Part shown: piece after piece, positions 1-13,955 of the stretch
Numbering within the stretch: the stretch's first letter is position 1
Layout of the letters: each line of letters opens with the position of its first letter
DNA from: Megaleporinus macrocephalus
Taxonomy: Eukaryota > Chordata > Actinopteri > Characiformes > Anostomidae
NCBI GenBank assembly: GCA_021613375.1
Contig: CM038721.1
Location: 5,751,486 to 5,815,485, forward strand
Length of the DNA: 64,000 nt
Reading direction: 5' to 3'
Made by a program: the position numbers and the translations under genes
The notes under the pieces: model-generated
The model's input: the letters and a program-made list of their open reading frames with translations, nothing else
Told to the model about the DNA's origin: nothing
The model's database searches: none

Positions 1-870
1 TCCTTCATCCCTTTATCACCAACATTGTTCCTTCATCCATTCACTCCTTTATTATAACTATCAATGTTACTGCATCCCTTCATTCCTTTGTCACCAACAT
101 TGTTCCTTCATCCCTTCATTCCTTTATCACCAACACTGTTCCTTCATCCCTTCATTTATCATCACCAACACTGTTCCTTCATACCTTCATTCCTTTATCA
201 TCACCAACACTGTTCCTTCATCCCTTTATTTATCATCACCAACACTGTTCCTTCATCCATTCACTCCTTTATTATCACCAACACTGTTCCTTCATCCATT
301 CATTCTTTTATCCATCACTAATATTGTCTGTTCTTCCGCTCATACCTTTATCACCACCAATACTGTTCCTTCATCCATTCACTCCTTTATCACCACCAAC
401 ACTCTTCCTTCATCCCTTCATTCCTTTATCAACACCAACACTGTTCCTTCATCCCTTCATTCCTTTATCATCACCAACACTTTTCCTTCATCCCTTCATT
501 CCTTTATCATTACCAACATTGTACCTTCATTCATTCATTCCTTTATCACCACCAACACTGTTCCTTCATCCCTTTATCATTACCAACACTGTTCCTTCAT
601 CCCTTCATCCCTTTATCATCACCAACACTGTTCCTTCATCCCTTTATCACCAACATTGTTCCTTCATCCATTCACTCCTTTATTATAACTATCAATTTTA
701 CTGCATCCCTTCATTCCTTTGTCACCAACATTGTTCCTTCATCCCTTCATTCCTTTATCACCAACACTGTTCCTTCATCCCTTCATTTATCATCACCAAC
801 ACTGTTCCTTCATACCTTCTTTCCTTTATCATCACCAACACTGTTCCTGTATTCTTTTATTCGTTCATTC
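1..870. repeat. Minisatellite, 28-38 bp units (ttcattcctttatcaccaac)
   Basis: About 25 imperfect copies of a unit built from cattcctttatcaccaacac and tgttccttcatcc fill the first 870 bases. Spacing varies by 3 to 10 bases because of extra cac or atc triplets. A block at 640-840 repeats 1-200 almost exactly, so there is a second, longer period of about 640 bases. The open frames here are by-products of the repeat. Confidence 0.9.
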
Positions 871-2100
871 TTCACCATCATTGTTCTTTCATTCATCCGT
901 TGCTTCATCCACTTGTTTTTATTGTAGATTTCATTTATAACACCTTCATTAGGCTTTATCTGGACAATAGTTTGCTATTCATTTATTAGACCGCTAATAA
1001 CTGCTAATTATCATTACTAAAGGTATACAGTGCTTTGCCATGACATTCCAATGAGCTAAAGTCCAAGTGGTCAGATATTAAGTAGAGGGCCATAACAACA
1101 GACTGCAAAAACACTGTGCACAAAATTCCAGTGATAATAATATACGAATAAATCGTTCTTGAAAATTCTTTCTTCACTGTAGTTACTGCTTATTAAAGCT
1201 GTAAAAGGCAGCAGTTAATTAGCAGCAATCATAATATCCTGTATTATTTTACCAGTGGCTTTTACAAACCAAGAAAAAGGGAAGTATTAACTGTGGCAAC
1301 TTCAGCTGCCCGTGGCCTGAAAGGAAAGTCTCTAACAGAACAATAAAAGCAGTAAGTCAATTTACAAGCCCTAATTTGTTCAGTGCTCTTAAGCAGTCTG
1401 GTATCAGTTCACTAGCAGGACAGGAAGGAGTGAAGTCTTATTGTATAGCTACAGTAATACATTTACCTACACCGTAGTTCAAGACATGCTCGGCCTCTGC
1501 AGTGTGTTTTGCTCTGGAGCTACGAGGCAAATGATCAAAGAAGCTTATACCCCAACCAATTAGCTGTATGCTAACTGCATGCATCATGTAGACCTGTCAA
1601 ATCATTTCATATCCACTTTCTCTGGCTCTATATAAAATATCTTAAGTCTGACTTGATACATGATGTAAGAGCCATTTCTGGTCCAAGTGCTCCCTCAGAT
1701 CCCAGCAGCAAACAATACTGCTGGAACCCGGGAGCCTTGTGGCAGTGGAGAGGTGGAGTCACCACCTTTCCCTCCAAACACAGGCCCCATGCTTCTCTGC
1801 TGATCATACCCAGGTGTGACTCTTTATAAACTGGCTCTGGGAGAGGAGGCCACAGGCCTGCATGCTAGAGGGAGCGAGGAAACAGAGACTCAAGGCCTCT
1901 TTAAGGGCTGAGTAAGCCATATTTACGTTTGCTTGGGTTTGATTTTTTGGTGTAAGGTGTAAATTAAACATGATTTAATTCACCTCCACTGGGTGTGTGT
2001 GTGTGTGTGAGTTTTGTCAGGTTTCCCCAGTCAGTGTACTCGGATCCTCCCCCAGCCAAGCCACAACCTTTTCACAATCACTTCCTCCTGTTGGCAACAT
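871..2100. other. IL16 intron, no recognised feature
   Basis: Mostly unique-looking intron. A short (TG)n run lies at 1994-2010. I looked for the PDZ2 exons of IL16 here and on to 4780 and did not see them. Confidence 0.5.
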
Positions 2101-2109
2101 TGTGGGTTT

Positions 2110-2640
2110 CAAAAGGTGTGTCCAAAATCGCCTACTAGTCAGTAGGTACTAGATTAGAGTCAGTACGTGCTGCTCGAGCGTCAGACTAGTAGGTAATTTC
2201 AGTAGGAGAGTTTTTGTACCACACAAGCTCAGACGTACTACGTCCACCATATTACCAGCGTCCTGTTAGCAAGACCAGCACCGTAAAAGTCCTGTTATTC
2301 ATTTAAAAGCTCGTTTACTGACAGATTTAGACTTTTAGTGACTCTGATCTGTGTTTTTGTCTGATTATGTATCAGACGGTGTGGAGCTGAAGATCAGAGA
2401 AGATGAAACGGGAGGAATGTAATCATTGTTTATCTCAGCAGTAGCGCTAACTTCTGTAGCGGCAGTTCACTAGCAGTAGCTACGTACACACAGCCCACGT
2501 TCAGCTTTACACCGTTTATTTACTCCACTTTGAATTCATCCACGACTCCAGGTGAATCATGGGATACACAGTGTGCTGTGTTCACCTATATAAAAATAGC
2601 TACTGATTCAGGAGGTCATCTGGGTACCGTTCACCTACTA
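2110..2640. mobile_element. hAT-like nonautonomous element, relative of 12566-13141
   Basis: The segment begins ggtgtgtccaaaatcgcc and shares long blocks with 12566-13141, including gtagcggcagttcactagc, tagctacgtacacac and a similar ttgaattc ... gggata block. Its right part is replaced by the tandem array that follows. Confidence 0.65.
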
Positions 2641-2644
2641 TTCA

Positions 2645-3285
2645 AAAACTACTGAGTATTCAGACATACTAGCCGCGCTCGCCTACTGATTTCACTACTG
2701 AGTATTCAGACATACTAGCCGCGCTCGCCTACTGATTTTACTACTGAGTATTCAGACATACTAGCCGCGCTTGCCTACTGATTTACTACTGAGTATTCAG
2801 ACATACTAGCCGCGCTCACCTACTGATTTACTACTGAGTATTCAGACATACTAGCCGCGCTCGTCTACTGATTTCGCTACTGAGTATTCAGACATACTAG
2901 CCACGCTCGCCTACTGATTTACTACTGAGTATTCAGACATACTAGCCTCACTCGTCTACTGATTTCACTACTGAGTATTCAGACATACTAGCCGCGCTCG
3001 CCTACTGATTAAACTACTGAGTATTCAGACATACTAGCCGCCCTCGCCTACTGATTTACTACTGAGTATTCAGACATACTAGCCGCGCTCGTCTACTGAT
3101 TTCACTACTGAGTATTCAGACATACTAGCCGCGCTCACCTACTGATTTCACTACTGAGTATTCAGATATACTAGCCGCCCTCGCCTACTGATTTACTAAA
3201 GTATTCAGACATACTAGCCGCGCTCGTCTACTGATTTCACTACTGAGTATTCAGACATACTAGCCGCACTCACCTACTGAGTGTC
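2645..3285. repeat. Minisatellite, ~45-bp unit, about 14 copies
   Basis: Tandem units contain ctgagtattcagacatacta and gccgcgctcgcctactgatt with few changes. The array replaces the right end of the preceding hAT-like element, and its unit resembles the subterminal block of the relative at 13035-13100 (agtattcggacatccaagta, then ctcacgcactg). Confidence 0.92.
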
Positions 3286-3938
3286 TACAAACATGCACCA
3301 GAATTAAGTGAAGTATAGTGTAGTATGATCAATCTTCTGATGAACTCCTGAACTCAGTACAAGCTCAAGGGCTACCATTATTTAGACTCTTTAGATGCTG
3401 TTGTCAGGCGTATGGTAGCAACACTCACAGCACTTCTCATTGGGCTCATTGACTCGCAAACGTTCTCTGATTCTTCCTTCTATCTCATACAAATCAGCCT
3501 GTCTCAGTCCAATCTGCAGTTTTTCTCTCCTATAGATTTAAACTGAACTGATTCTCAAAAATATGGAACAAAGTATGTCCCATATTAGTTCAATACAGAA
3601 TATCTTTTGATGATTTCATATTTTACAGGACGGTTGGGAAGCCTAACCAAGACTGACCCTACCTCTAACAAAAAGTTATTCAGATCATTAGGATCACGTC
3701 TAACATAGTCTATGGTTTTCTGTTTGTAACTTACTTGCGTAGAATGATCTAAACCAGCACAGTACAGGCTATTCACCTCCATTTCCTCCATTCTGTCTTT
3801 CACTTCCTGCCCTCCATCTTGATTTCCCATGCCATTAAAATAGCATGGCTGAAAACAACCTATTGTTGTGCTGTCAATATCCTTGCTTTGACAAAGAAAA
3901 GAGGAATTAACTGCAGTTGACACGGTTGCATTTCTTAA

Positions 3939-4843
3939 ACGAATGAAAGAAAACAAAGTTTGGCAGCAGTGGGCTCGAATGTTAGCTAGCTAACCTAGCT
4001 AAAGTTGGCACCCACTGGCAAAAGCCAAGCTGGCCCTTCACAGATACCCTTGATATAGTCTATGGGGTTTTATAAGATGTTTCTGGCAACTCAAATCTTG
4101 GTTAGCCCTTTCTTTGAGGCAAATATAGCTAGCCTTTTCACCTTAGCTATAGCTGAGTAGCTAGCTAGCTTATTCAGCCCATGTCTGAGTGACAAGCCTG
4201 TTAACAGAAACACAAAAAGGAGGTTCTTAGCAAGAAAAACCCTATAAAACGTCACAGACTATAGCAAGAGTATCTGTTAAGGGTATGCTTGGCTGTTGCC
4301 AGTGGTTAGGCTAGCTAGCTTAAGTTTGAGCTCACTGCTGCCAAACTTTGTGGGCTCATTTTATCTTGACCCCTGAAAAAAAAAAGTTGTAGAATGATAA
4401 CTGAGAAGTTTTTTCTCTCTCTTATATCTGGTTAAACAACAAGACCCTCAGGCAACGCAGTAGTGGGTGGGATCCAGGTGTAAAGCCAATATGTTACATC
4501 TTAACCAGTGGATAAACTGGTCTTGTCTTTAGATAATGGCCCATCATGGTATGATTGCAGTGATTTGCTAGCGGTTTTGGAAAGTGAGGCTTGCAGTTCG
4601 CACAATGCTAATCAATGATGAAGGACATAAGCTATCATTAATTATAGCTTCATTAGCCTCATAGCTCCAGTGCAAAACTAAAGAACTAAAGAAGCCAAGT
4701 TCAGACACCAAACATTTCTTGCTGCTCAGCTAAGTTTGGGCTAGGGGGAAACTTGCGTCTCACAGGAGCATGTCTGATCTATGGCTAATCATCTCTCAGG
4801 TCTAAGACGGCTGGACGCCTGTTCACACAGCAGGCAGAAGTGT
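3939..4843 (+). repeat. Segment duplicated at 7702-8549 (copy A)
   Basis: From gaatgaaagaaaacaaagtt to the exon fragment ending gcaggcagaagtgt, this block matches 7702-8549 with indels. It includes the last ~860 bases of the intron, the splice acceptor and the first 44 bases of the IL16 exon at 4800. It is the parental copy because its exon continues in frame. Confidence 0.88.
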
Positions 4844-5308
4844 GACCGCTGCCTGGACAGGACTCAGAGCCAGTTGACCTGCAGACGTGCCCAGAAACCC
4901 ATGATGCGGTCCTGCAGCGAGGGGGCCTACAGTCAGCGGTGTGCACCAACCAGCGCCAGTACAATGTCCTATCCACACCAAGAGCACATCACCAGGGTAC
5001 ACAGCATGGATGCCTCGATTACAGCCAACTGTGAAGTTCGAACCAACGGCAGACTGTCCCCGGCCTCGTTGGCAGACGATGACTACAACGTGCCCTATAA
5101 CTCCCCAGCAAACTTTGTAGGGCAGCCGTCCCTAGATGTGGCTTCGGGGAGGCCAAGGGGTTTTAAGGCCAGACCACGCTCTCTTCCGCGGCGGTACTGC
5201 AGGAGGCAGGATGTCACCAGTGAAGAGGCGTTGACTGACTCGAGCAGCTCCAGTCGAGGTTCTCCAGAGAAAGAGGAAGACCCGCTGCATTCACAAAGCT
5301 ACTGCCAG
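4800..5308 (+). CDS. IL16: IL16 exon: linker after PDZ2
   Basis: The exon opens after the acceptor atctctcag and ends at the donor ccag|gtaggt. It begins inside a codon (two bases complete it) and ends in phase 0. It encodes a Ser/Arg-rich linker with [13 protein letters not shown] near the start, close to human RRAQKVMIRSSSD, and ends in an Arg-rich then Ser-rich stretch ([27 protein letters not shown]) that parallels the human tail of the same region. An in-frame ATG at 4781 precedes the acceptor, so an alternative start in the intron is formally possible, but the homology to human continues across the acceptor rather than starting at that ATG. Confidence 0.9.
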
Positions 5309-6351
5309 GTAGGTCTTTCAGTTAGCAGATTTTTAAACCTGGCTCAGACTCTTGCTTAGGTGCACATTCAAGCTCCTGCAGGAACGTCATATGTCTTTTA
5401 TTATTGTAGCAGTGGTCCAGAGAGCTTTCTGTAGGTTTCGTCTGGTGTACTTCTGCTTTAGCTTCATGCCATCAAAGAGGAGGATGTGCCAAACTGAGAC
5501 AAGTGAATTGCCCATAAATGGTAGCTGAGAGAAAGAAGGCGTGATTGCAACCCTGCTACCTTCACAGCGTTTGGTGTGCACAGCATCAGGTCTCTTTTCG
5601 TGAAGTGTGAACTCACTGAATTTTTGTTAGCTTATTAATTAGCCAACGACTACTATGTCTGTGTGTACATACACAAGCATCAGTGATTGTATATGCACAG
5701 CAGATTGGGTTTAGTATGCCAACAGGAAATTACTGTACCATATTAACAGTAAAGTATCTACTTTTTACTGTGGCTCCATAGTCACCTGCACCACAAGATC
5801 ACTGTAAAGCTGCATTCTGTACATTTACAGTAATAAGCCGTAAATAAATTGCAGCAATCTGCCGTATTTTTATATCACAGCTGGAAAAGCATGGCAACTC
5901 AATAGCTAGCAATTTATAAAACACCATGTTTTGTATGGGTTATACATGGAACACACATTTTACAGACATTAAAAACTTTAAAAGTCTTTTAAAAAATGTG
6001 TTTTAAAAAACATACCAAAACATTTATCATGTTTTAGAATCAGGATCGTTTATTTCACCGAGTATGTCACACATACAACTTTAGAACTAGAATTAGCCAC
6101 ATGTGTTTGCACACAGCGGAATTTGACCTCCGCATTTAACCCATCCGTGCAGTGAAACACCCACATATACACACACACTAGTGAACATAAACACTAGGGG
6201 GCAGTAAGCACACGTGCCGGTGGTAGTGGCCGCGGGAGCAGTTGGGGTTAGGTGCCTTGCTCAAGGGCACTTCAGTTGTCGCCTGCTGGTCCTGGGGATC
6301 GAACTGGCGACGTTCCCTAACCTTCGGGCCACACGACTGCCCCCCATTTTT

Positions 6352-6399
<48 letters not shown>

Positions 6400-9300
6400 T
6401 TGTTTTTTGGGATAACAAAGGATTTGTCTTGGTGAGGCACACATGTATGACATGTAACAAGAACAATATTATGCAACACGATACAATAAATAAAATAAAG
6501 AATACGAATAATAAGAGTAATAAAGTGCCAGGATGAAAGAGGTGCTAATGAAATATATGAAAATCTGTGGTTATACGTGTATGGATATTCTACACATAAG
6601 TCTGAGTAGATATATATTATAAGAGCTATTACTTACAGAATCTGTACATCTGTGTAAATAAGCATTATGTTATAAAGGAGTTCCTGTAATAGTGAGAGTT
6701 CCTGTACATGAGTTCCTTACTTAAGTACTAGTAATCTAGTAAAAAAATACTCAAGTAAAAGTTGAAGTATGACTACATTTTTTTACACACGTAAAAGTAT
6801 AAAAGTACATGCTCCCACATGTACTTAAAGTATAAAAGTAAAAGTATTTCTTTAAAAATAATTCTCTTGAGAAACTCAAATTTCTTTAACAGGGTATCTG
6901 AGCTCTTGCTTCTTTGGGAGACACAATAGGCATCTCATTCGCCAAGAGGTGTCTTGTTTGTTTGTTTTTCTTTTCCGAGCGCTCAGCTCACTGCTGAGGC
7001 CTGAAAGCTGTCAAAGTAGCCAATCACAGCCCCCCTGCCAGTAGGATTATGATTTGCGCTCCATTGGGACCCTGAATAGAATTGCCTGATTAAAAAATAC
7101 ATAATAAGGAGACAAAAGACCGTAACGAGTCTTTTTTTTTAAATGTAGTGAGTAAAGTACTCTGTAAAGTACAGATACCAAAAAAAAACATACTTAAGTA
7201 CATTAACAAAGTACTTGTACGTTGTTACTTACCACCTCTGATGTTGGGCATCAACGTCGCAGTAATTGGCTGTGTTATAACAGAAAATCTGTAATATAAT
7301 AGTGCAACTCATTAAGTGGCTAGCAGTGGCATGTCACTAAGAGCTGGCCGATGTGCCAAAAACATTACATCACAATACTTCAAGAGATTTTCACTCTACG
7401 AGTCAGAAATTAAACATTTTAAATACACCCAGAAACTGTGAACTGTGTTTGCATGGACCCCCCTCCCCCCACCATGATAGGCCTAAATACGAAAACCACA
7501 CATTTAAATCTGTGGCCAGATAAGTTAGCTGCATGCACGACATCATCGGCAGCAGTAAAGTGCCTTTATCTGTTTCAGAGAACAGAACTGGAGCTGTCTT
7601 TGAGCTACTGTTTCCTATTACTGTGTAAAAGATGTATGAAACAGGCCCGCTTTGGCCAGGCCGAATTATGCTGTCCATCAGTGAATAGTTTGTATGTGTA
7701 GACGAATGAAAGAAAACAAAGTTTGGCAGCAGTGGGCTCGAATGTTAGCCAGCTAACCTAGCTAAAGTTAGCACCCACTGGCAAAAGACAAACTTGCCTT
7801 TTGCAGATATCTTTGATATAGTCTATGGGGTTTTATAAGATGTTTCTGGCAACTCAAATCTTGGTTAGCCCTTTCTTTGAGCAGCCCAGATGAGGCAAAG
7901 ATAGCTAGCCTTATTTTCACTTTGGCTGCCTAGCTAGCTAGCTTAATAAACCCTTTTCTGAGTGACAAGCCTGATAACAGAAACACAAAAAGGAGGCTCT
8001 TAGCAAGAAAAACCCTATAAAACCCCACAGACTATAGCAAGGCTACATGTAAAGGGTAAGCTTTGCTGTTGCCAGTGGTTGAGTAAACTGAGTAGTTTTT
8101 TAAGCTCTCTTATATCTGTTCAAACAAGAAGACCCTCAGGCAAAGTAGTAGTGGGTTGGTTTCAGGTGTAAATCCAGTATGTTACGTCTTAACCAGTGGA
8201 TAAACATGGATAAAGCCTAATTTCTCTATATGCTCTTGTCCTTAGATAATGGCCCATCATGGTATGATTGCAGTGATTTGCTAGCGGTTTTGGAAAGTGA
8301 GGCTTGCAGTTTGCACAATGCTAATCAATGATTAGGAACATAAGCTACCAATATATAAAGCTTCATTAGCCTCATAGCTCTAGTGCCAAACTAAAGAAGC
8401 CAAGTTCAGACACCAAACATATCTTGGATGCTTAACTAAGTTTGAGCTAGGGGGAAACTTGCGTCCCGCAGGAGCAAGTCTGATCTATGGCTAATCCTAT
8501 CTCAGGTCTAAGACGGCTGGACCCCTGTTCACACAGCAGGCAGAAGTGTTTTGTGCTTTTTTAAAGACATTTAGATTTAAATCTGTGGCCAGATAAGTTA
8601 GCTGCATGCACGCCATCATCGGCAGCAGTAAAGTGCCTTTATCTGTTTCAGAGAACAGAACTGGAGCTGTCTGTGATCTACTGCGTTTCCTATTACTGTG
8701 TAAAGATGCATGAAACTTAATGCATGAGGCTTAATTATGCTGTCCATCAGTAAATAGTTTGTATGTGTTTTTTTTAAGTACTAATGTGTAGAAAAGCTTA
8801 TTGTAGCATAACTTGATAGAATCTAAACCAATAACAATTCAATAGCTTCATATTGCCCCGCCCTAATCCCTCCCTACTAATGACTTACTCTTCTGTCTTT
8901 CATCTCTCCACATGCTTCTAGTTTTTCTTCAGTGTGTACAAGGCTTTGAGAAAGATCTCAAGGCTTCTGTTCAGGAACGTACGTGGGTTTTCAATACTCA
9001 CTCTTTCCAGGCTGGTGAACGTGGTGCATGAATTCATGTTGTTATTATACATTTTATGTTGCAAATCAATTATTCACTTTGCTTTGAAGCTTACATGTGG
9101 GAGCATCTTGAGCTAAGTGTAATTCTAGAAGGGTGTTGTTTTCAAAGATCCCTTTGTGTTGAATCCCTTGTGTTGGTGGAAGTGCTTAGCATGGGGCTTG
9201 CTTCTGGAGATTGTGGTTGGATGGTTAGTGCTTGCATCAGTGGTGCATGTCGCAACGATGGCAAGCGGCTATGTTTCTACACCTTTGACTGTGCACGAAG

Positions 9301-12300
9301 TGTCGAGATCACCCAACCATTTCCTGTTTGTGTGACAGGAAGTGGACGAGCGTTCAGAAGGAACTAAAACAGCACTCTCCGAACCTGCCGCTGCTGGTGC
9401 GAGTGAAAACACACACAGGGAAGGGAGGCAACACAAAGGTACGGTGTCAGTTTATTCGTTGGTTTGTATTTATGAGGTATTAAGTCATTAATAATTATGT
9501 AATACTTATTTCTATTAGCAAAATGAGAATAAGAACAAATGATATACTTCAGTATCAAATGTGAAACTGGTTAAAACATGAATTGACTGACTGTAGTTTC
9601 ATGAGTTCCATTTCACAGCAGGACGAGAATGTATTCATTCATGTACATGTAATGGAAACTCAATGAAAAGTATTTGTGATTTGCTAACTTGCCGAGTTTT
9701 GCTATATGACTTGTTTCAGGCTCAGAGACTTCCATCCACGTGTGCACTTCAACTAAAAGAACCGGCCTGAGACGTCAGGGCCGTGTTGAGTTAAGCCCTG
9801 ACCAGCAAATTGATCCCTGGGTAAAGCTAGCAGATAGTCCGGAGAAGCTTGCGTATCATCCGAAAACCATGAGTGACCACAACGGGAATAATGAGATTAA
9901 TGGCACAGCATCAGAAACCACAGATTCTGTCTCAAGCTCAAATCCAGAGGAAACCTCTGCCGCTAAAAAGGGTCCCCCAGTGGCTCCAAAGCCTGCCTGG
10001 GTACGTCAAAGCCTCAGAAGCATTAAGTCTGGTAAATCGCCAGCGGAGGCTTTTAAACACCCAGACAACAGGAGCCAAGACGTTGGAAGGACCTTTGGCG
10101 TTAGTCTCAGAGGCACTTCGTCAGCATCGAATCAATCAATCAAGCAAAAGATCAGCTCATTTGAGACCTTTTCCAATGATGGAGCAGAGAGGACAAGCAG
10201 AAGATCAGCTCCATACTCATCCCTTCCTTCCACAGAAAAAAGCCAGACGAGGGTTGAGAGGGCGCAGCCTGTGAACACCAACCATACAGGGAAAAGTGCA
10301 ACCACTGTCATCAACACACAGGAGGATCCCAAACCTTCTCAACCAGAGACTTCCAAACCACCCTCCACCAGTGAGCTATCTTCAGAAGTAGAGCAAGCCA
10401 GCTCTGAAAAAACATCTTCAGAAGAAGAGCAAGCAATCTCTGAAAAAACGTCTTCCGAAGCGGAGCAAACGACCAGTGAAAAAGCAGAGGCATGTAACCT
10501 AACCATGGTTGAAAACCTCTCTGAGGAATCCACAAATCCTCCAGAAGAGATTCCACCTACTGCCAAAGAAGAGGAGGAGGCGAGTCCTCCTCAGGAAGAC
10601 GTGCCTTCTGTCGAGCACTGCCCCAGAAGGTCTAGCAGTTCTAAAGATCCTCCTTCGGATAGGCCCTCATCTTCGGAAGGTCAAGGAAGTCATTCTGCAA
10701 GCTTAAGGACCAGGAGTCTGCCCTTGAACACCAATCCTTCCACAGATGCCCACACCCAAAGTGGTCTGGAAGGGATATCCCTTGAGATCATCCTGTCCTT
10801 CAGCAACCAGGTGTCCCATGCCTTGATGCGTTCCATGCAATCCCTTCCACAGTCCCCATGCGGAAAACTAGGTAACCCATGGAATGTCCCATCTGGAGCA
10901 TCTCTTTCTAACCCTTCAGAGGATGAAGCTTCTTCAGCTGAGAAGGCTCCACTTTCCCCAGCGCCCGACACCAATGAGAAAGGCTTCTCTGTGAGGTATG
11001 CCTTGCTTTCAAGTAGTGCCAAAAGTATGTGGACCCTATGCATTTTAAAAAGATAAGATGTGGAGTTGTTCAAGGTACAGCTGCAGTATAGAGTTGATGA
11101 AACGACACATCCTTCATCTTGTGTGCAAGCAGCATGAAAAACACATACGATTCTTTGATGTGAAACTAGAAGAGGAAATGAAGCTTGGCCGCCTTAGACT
11201 GATAGAGTAGACAGAATTATCTAAAGTTCCTGTTACTAAGATAACATCATGCAAGCGCCAACAGCACTATTGCTGCAGCAAAGGAAGGCAGCTTTACCTT
11301 GAAGTTAATGAAATCTTTAGAAGAATGCTTTGAAATGTAAGCAACCTGCATCTCTGAACTGAACAAAGAACTTGAAGCTTCTGTTTCATGTAGTGAAGGT
11401 TCTGTGTTCAGAGCTTTTAGGTCACAGATCAGTAGCTAGAATCAGCGTCTTACTGAATCTCTGCTCAACAGCCTGGCCGAGCTGAGAGAACGCACCATCG
11501 AGAGAGGAAAAGAGTGCGAGAAGGATGACGGTGGCCTTGAACGACCCCTCACCACACCCTCTGAAGTGTGTGCCCAGTCCGTGATCTCAGCACTTCCTCC
11601 CCAAGAGATCCAGCGCATGATCCAGGAGGTCAAGGATCTGGATGAAGAGACCCTGAGGGTAAGTCTCATTTCACGGTGAAACAACTAACTTGATTCAAAC
11701 GTGTACGCCACTTGCACTCTTCAGTCATTAGGTTCTTCCACTCCAGTGTACTCCATATGGTGGTGAATTATTTATACTCTGATACATCACCCTGTTTACA
11801 GTATCAAAATATATTGATATCATAACCCTCGTTCCATGATATGTATCATGACTCAAGGTTCTTGCCAATGATGTTCATGAATATCATGAATATGCATAGT
11901 ACACAAGGTCTGGCCAATTTCTAAACAGTCTTGTAAAACTCACCTTTATTTTATTTATTTATTTTTTATTGTGGAAACATTAACCAGTGAATGTTAATAC
12001 AGCTACAAATCGGGGCTTATCTTAAATTAAAGGTCAGGTAAATAAATAAAAGAAAAAAATGTATAAAAAGAGACTGCAGAATAGGAACTAAGCTAACTCA
12101 GTAACATGTTGCTTTAAGGAATACAATCGTAATAAATAAGGTTTTCTAAAAAAAAATAGAAATACAAATAAATATAGTTGCTATCACCACTCTTAAAAAA
12201 CTTTATGTAAGTCAATAAAACTAGAATTTTTTCCAAGCTAATTTAAAGCATTTCCATAGGTCCCGTAACCATGAAAGTTTTATACAATGTTAAAGGCAGT

Positions 12301-13905
12301 TGACATGTTGGAAGAGGGCAGAAAAATAAAAATGGACACGTTTTTCTCTGGACAGCGAAGACATGGAATGTATTAGGTCTGAATGACTATTCATAAAATG
12401 CTAACTGTGCCTTTTAGAACATTCAGAACTTGAACCGTTATTGTACAGTATTGCCTATTTGTTGTTTGACCCCATCCCTCAACCCTCAACCCCACTCCCC
12501 CTACTGACCTCTCCCTACAGCTGTGCCACTGTGCTATGTAGACTGAGATTTTATGGTGTAAACACTAGGGGTGAGTCCGAAATTGTGTACTTAAGCATTA
12601 CGTTGCTTGCCCGTTAAAGCAGTACACTCTTTCAGTGTGTTTAGTATCCACGCAACCTCGGACGTACTACGTCCGCCATCTTACCAACATCCTGTGACAC
12701 TAGACGTCAGACCACCACCGCTATTCATTTAAAATCCCCGTTTACTGGCGAATTTAGATCCTGTTTGTGACACTGTTGTGTGTGTATGTCTGAATATGTA
12801 CTCACACCGTGTCTAGCTGTAGCTCAGAGAGTTTAATCATTGTTTACCTCTGAAGTAGCGCTAACTTCTGTAGCGGCAGTTCACTAGCCCTAGCTACGTA
12901 CACACGACCTACCACTTTTCACCATTTTCTCCTCCGCTTTGAATTCCTTCGTGGCTCCGATGGAATCCTGGGATAGGACAGTGTGCTGGGGCTGCATACT
13001 TAAAAATGTCTGCAGTACGTCATCCGAGGACTTTTCGCGTATTGCTCCACGAATAATAAGTATTCGGACATCCAAGTAGTTCTCACGCACTGCTTTTGTG
13101 TACTGTTCAGTATGGAAGTACACAATTTCGGACGCACCCTAGATGGCGTTAAAACAAATGAGCTTAAATTTCTGTATTTCCAACTAGCGCTTCTTTGAAA
13201 CCCACTCTGACCAGGTCCTTGCAATTCCTATCTGAACCACTAAGTGGAAATACATACCCTTTCATTTTCCACAGATTGACTAAAGCAGCGACCTCTCGAT
13301 AACAGTTTGCGTTGCGTCCGTCTGGCAGTTTGTTGCCGTATGTGACTCAGACTCATCCAGGACATTTTGTAAAATTAGTAAATTCAACGTGTCTCATTGG
13401 GGAACATAGACAAAGACACTTAACACTAATAATCTGATACGGCACTGCACACAGCTGAATACAGTGAGTAACAGCAGAGCTAGCACACACAGCTAGCACA
13501 AAACAAACAACCCAGAACACCTACAGACCAGATCTGACCGGTACGAACAGAACAGCAGCAGCAATTCAAGATCTACATTTAATGATTACAGATTTTGTTT
13601 AAAATAACAGAGTTTGTGTTTAAGGACTGCAGTTTTTACTGTATTTATTTAATTAGCTTTTTGTTTTAAATTAAGGGTCTAAATGTAATGATTGCAGTAT
13701 TGGGGATATTTGTTTGATTTAATTTGTTTATTTACTGCTAATTTTGTTAAAAATATTATGCTTTTTCATATGAGCTCGTTAAAAAATGGTAATAAAACAG
13801 TTTAGACCATGTTTCATGACTTGCGCTAATAACTACATGAAGCCCTACTGTGGGATATAGCCCCGCGCTCGATCGGTATTGGCCTCAAAAACGCTGGTTG
13901 GTTTA

Positions 13906-13955
<50 letters not shown>

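Noticed and set aside
3585..3956. 123-codon open frame on the minus strand
   Set aside because: No recognisable domain, no splice support, and its start overlaps the edge of the dispersed copy-A block; more likely chance.
4785..4976. Minus-strand open frame over the IL16 exon
   Set aside because: Shadow of the real exon on the other strand; no conservation in that frame.
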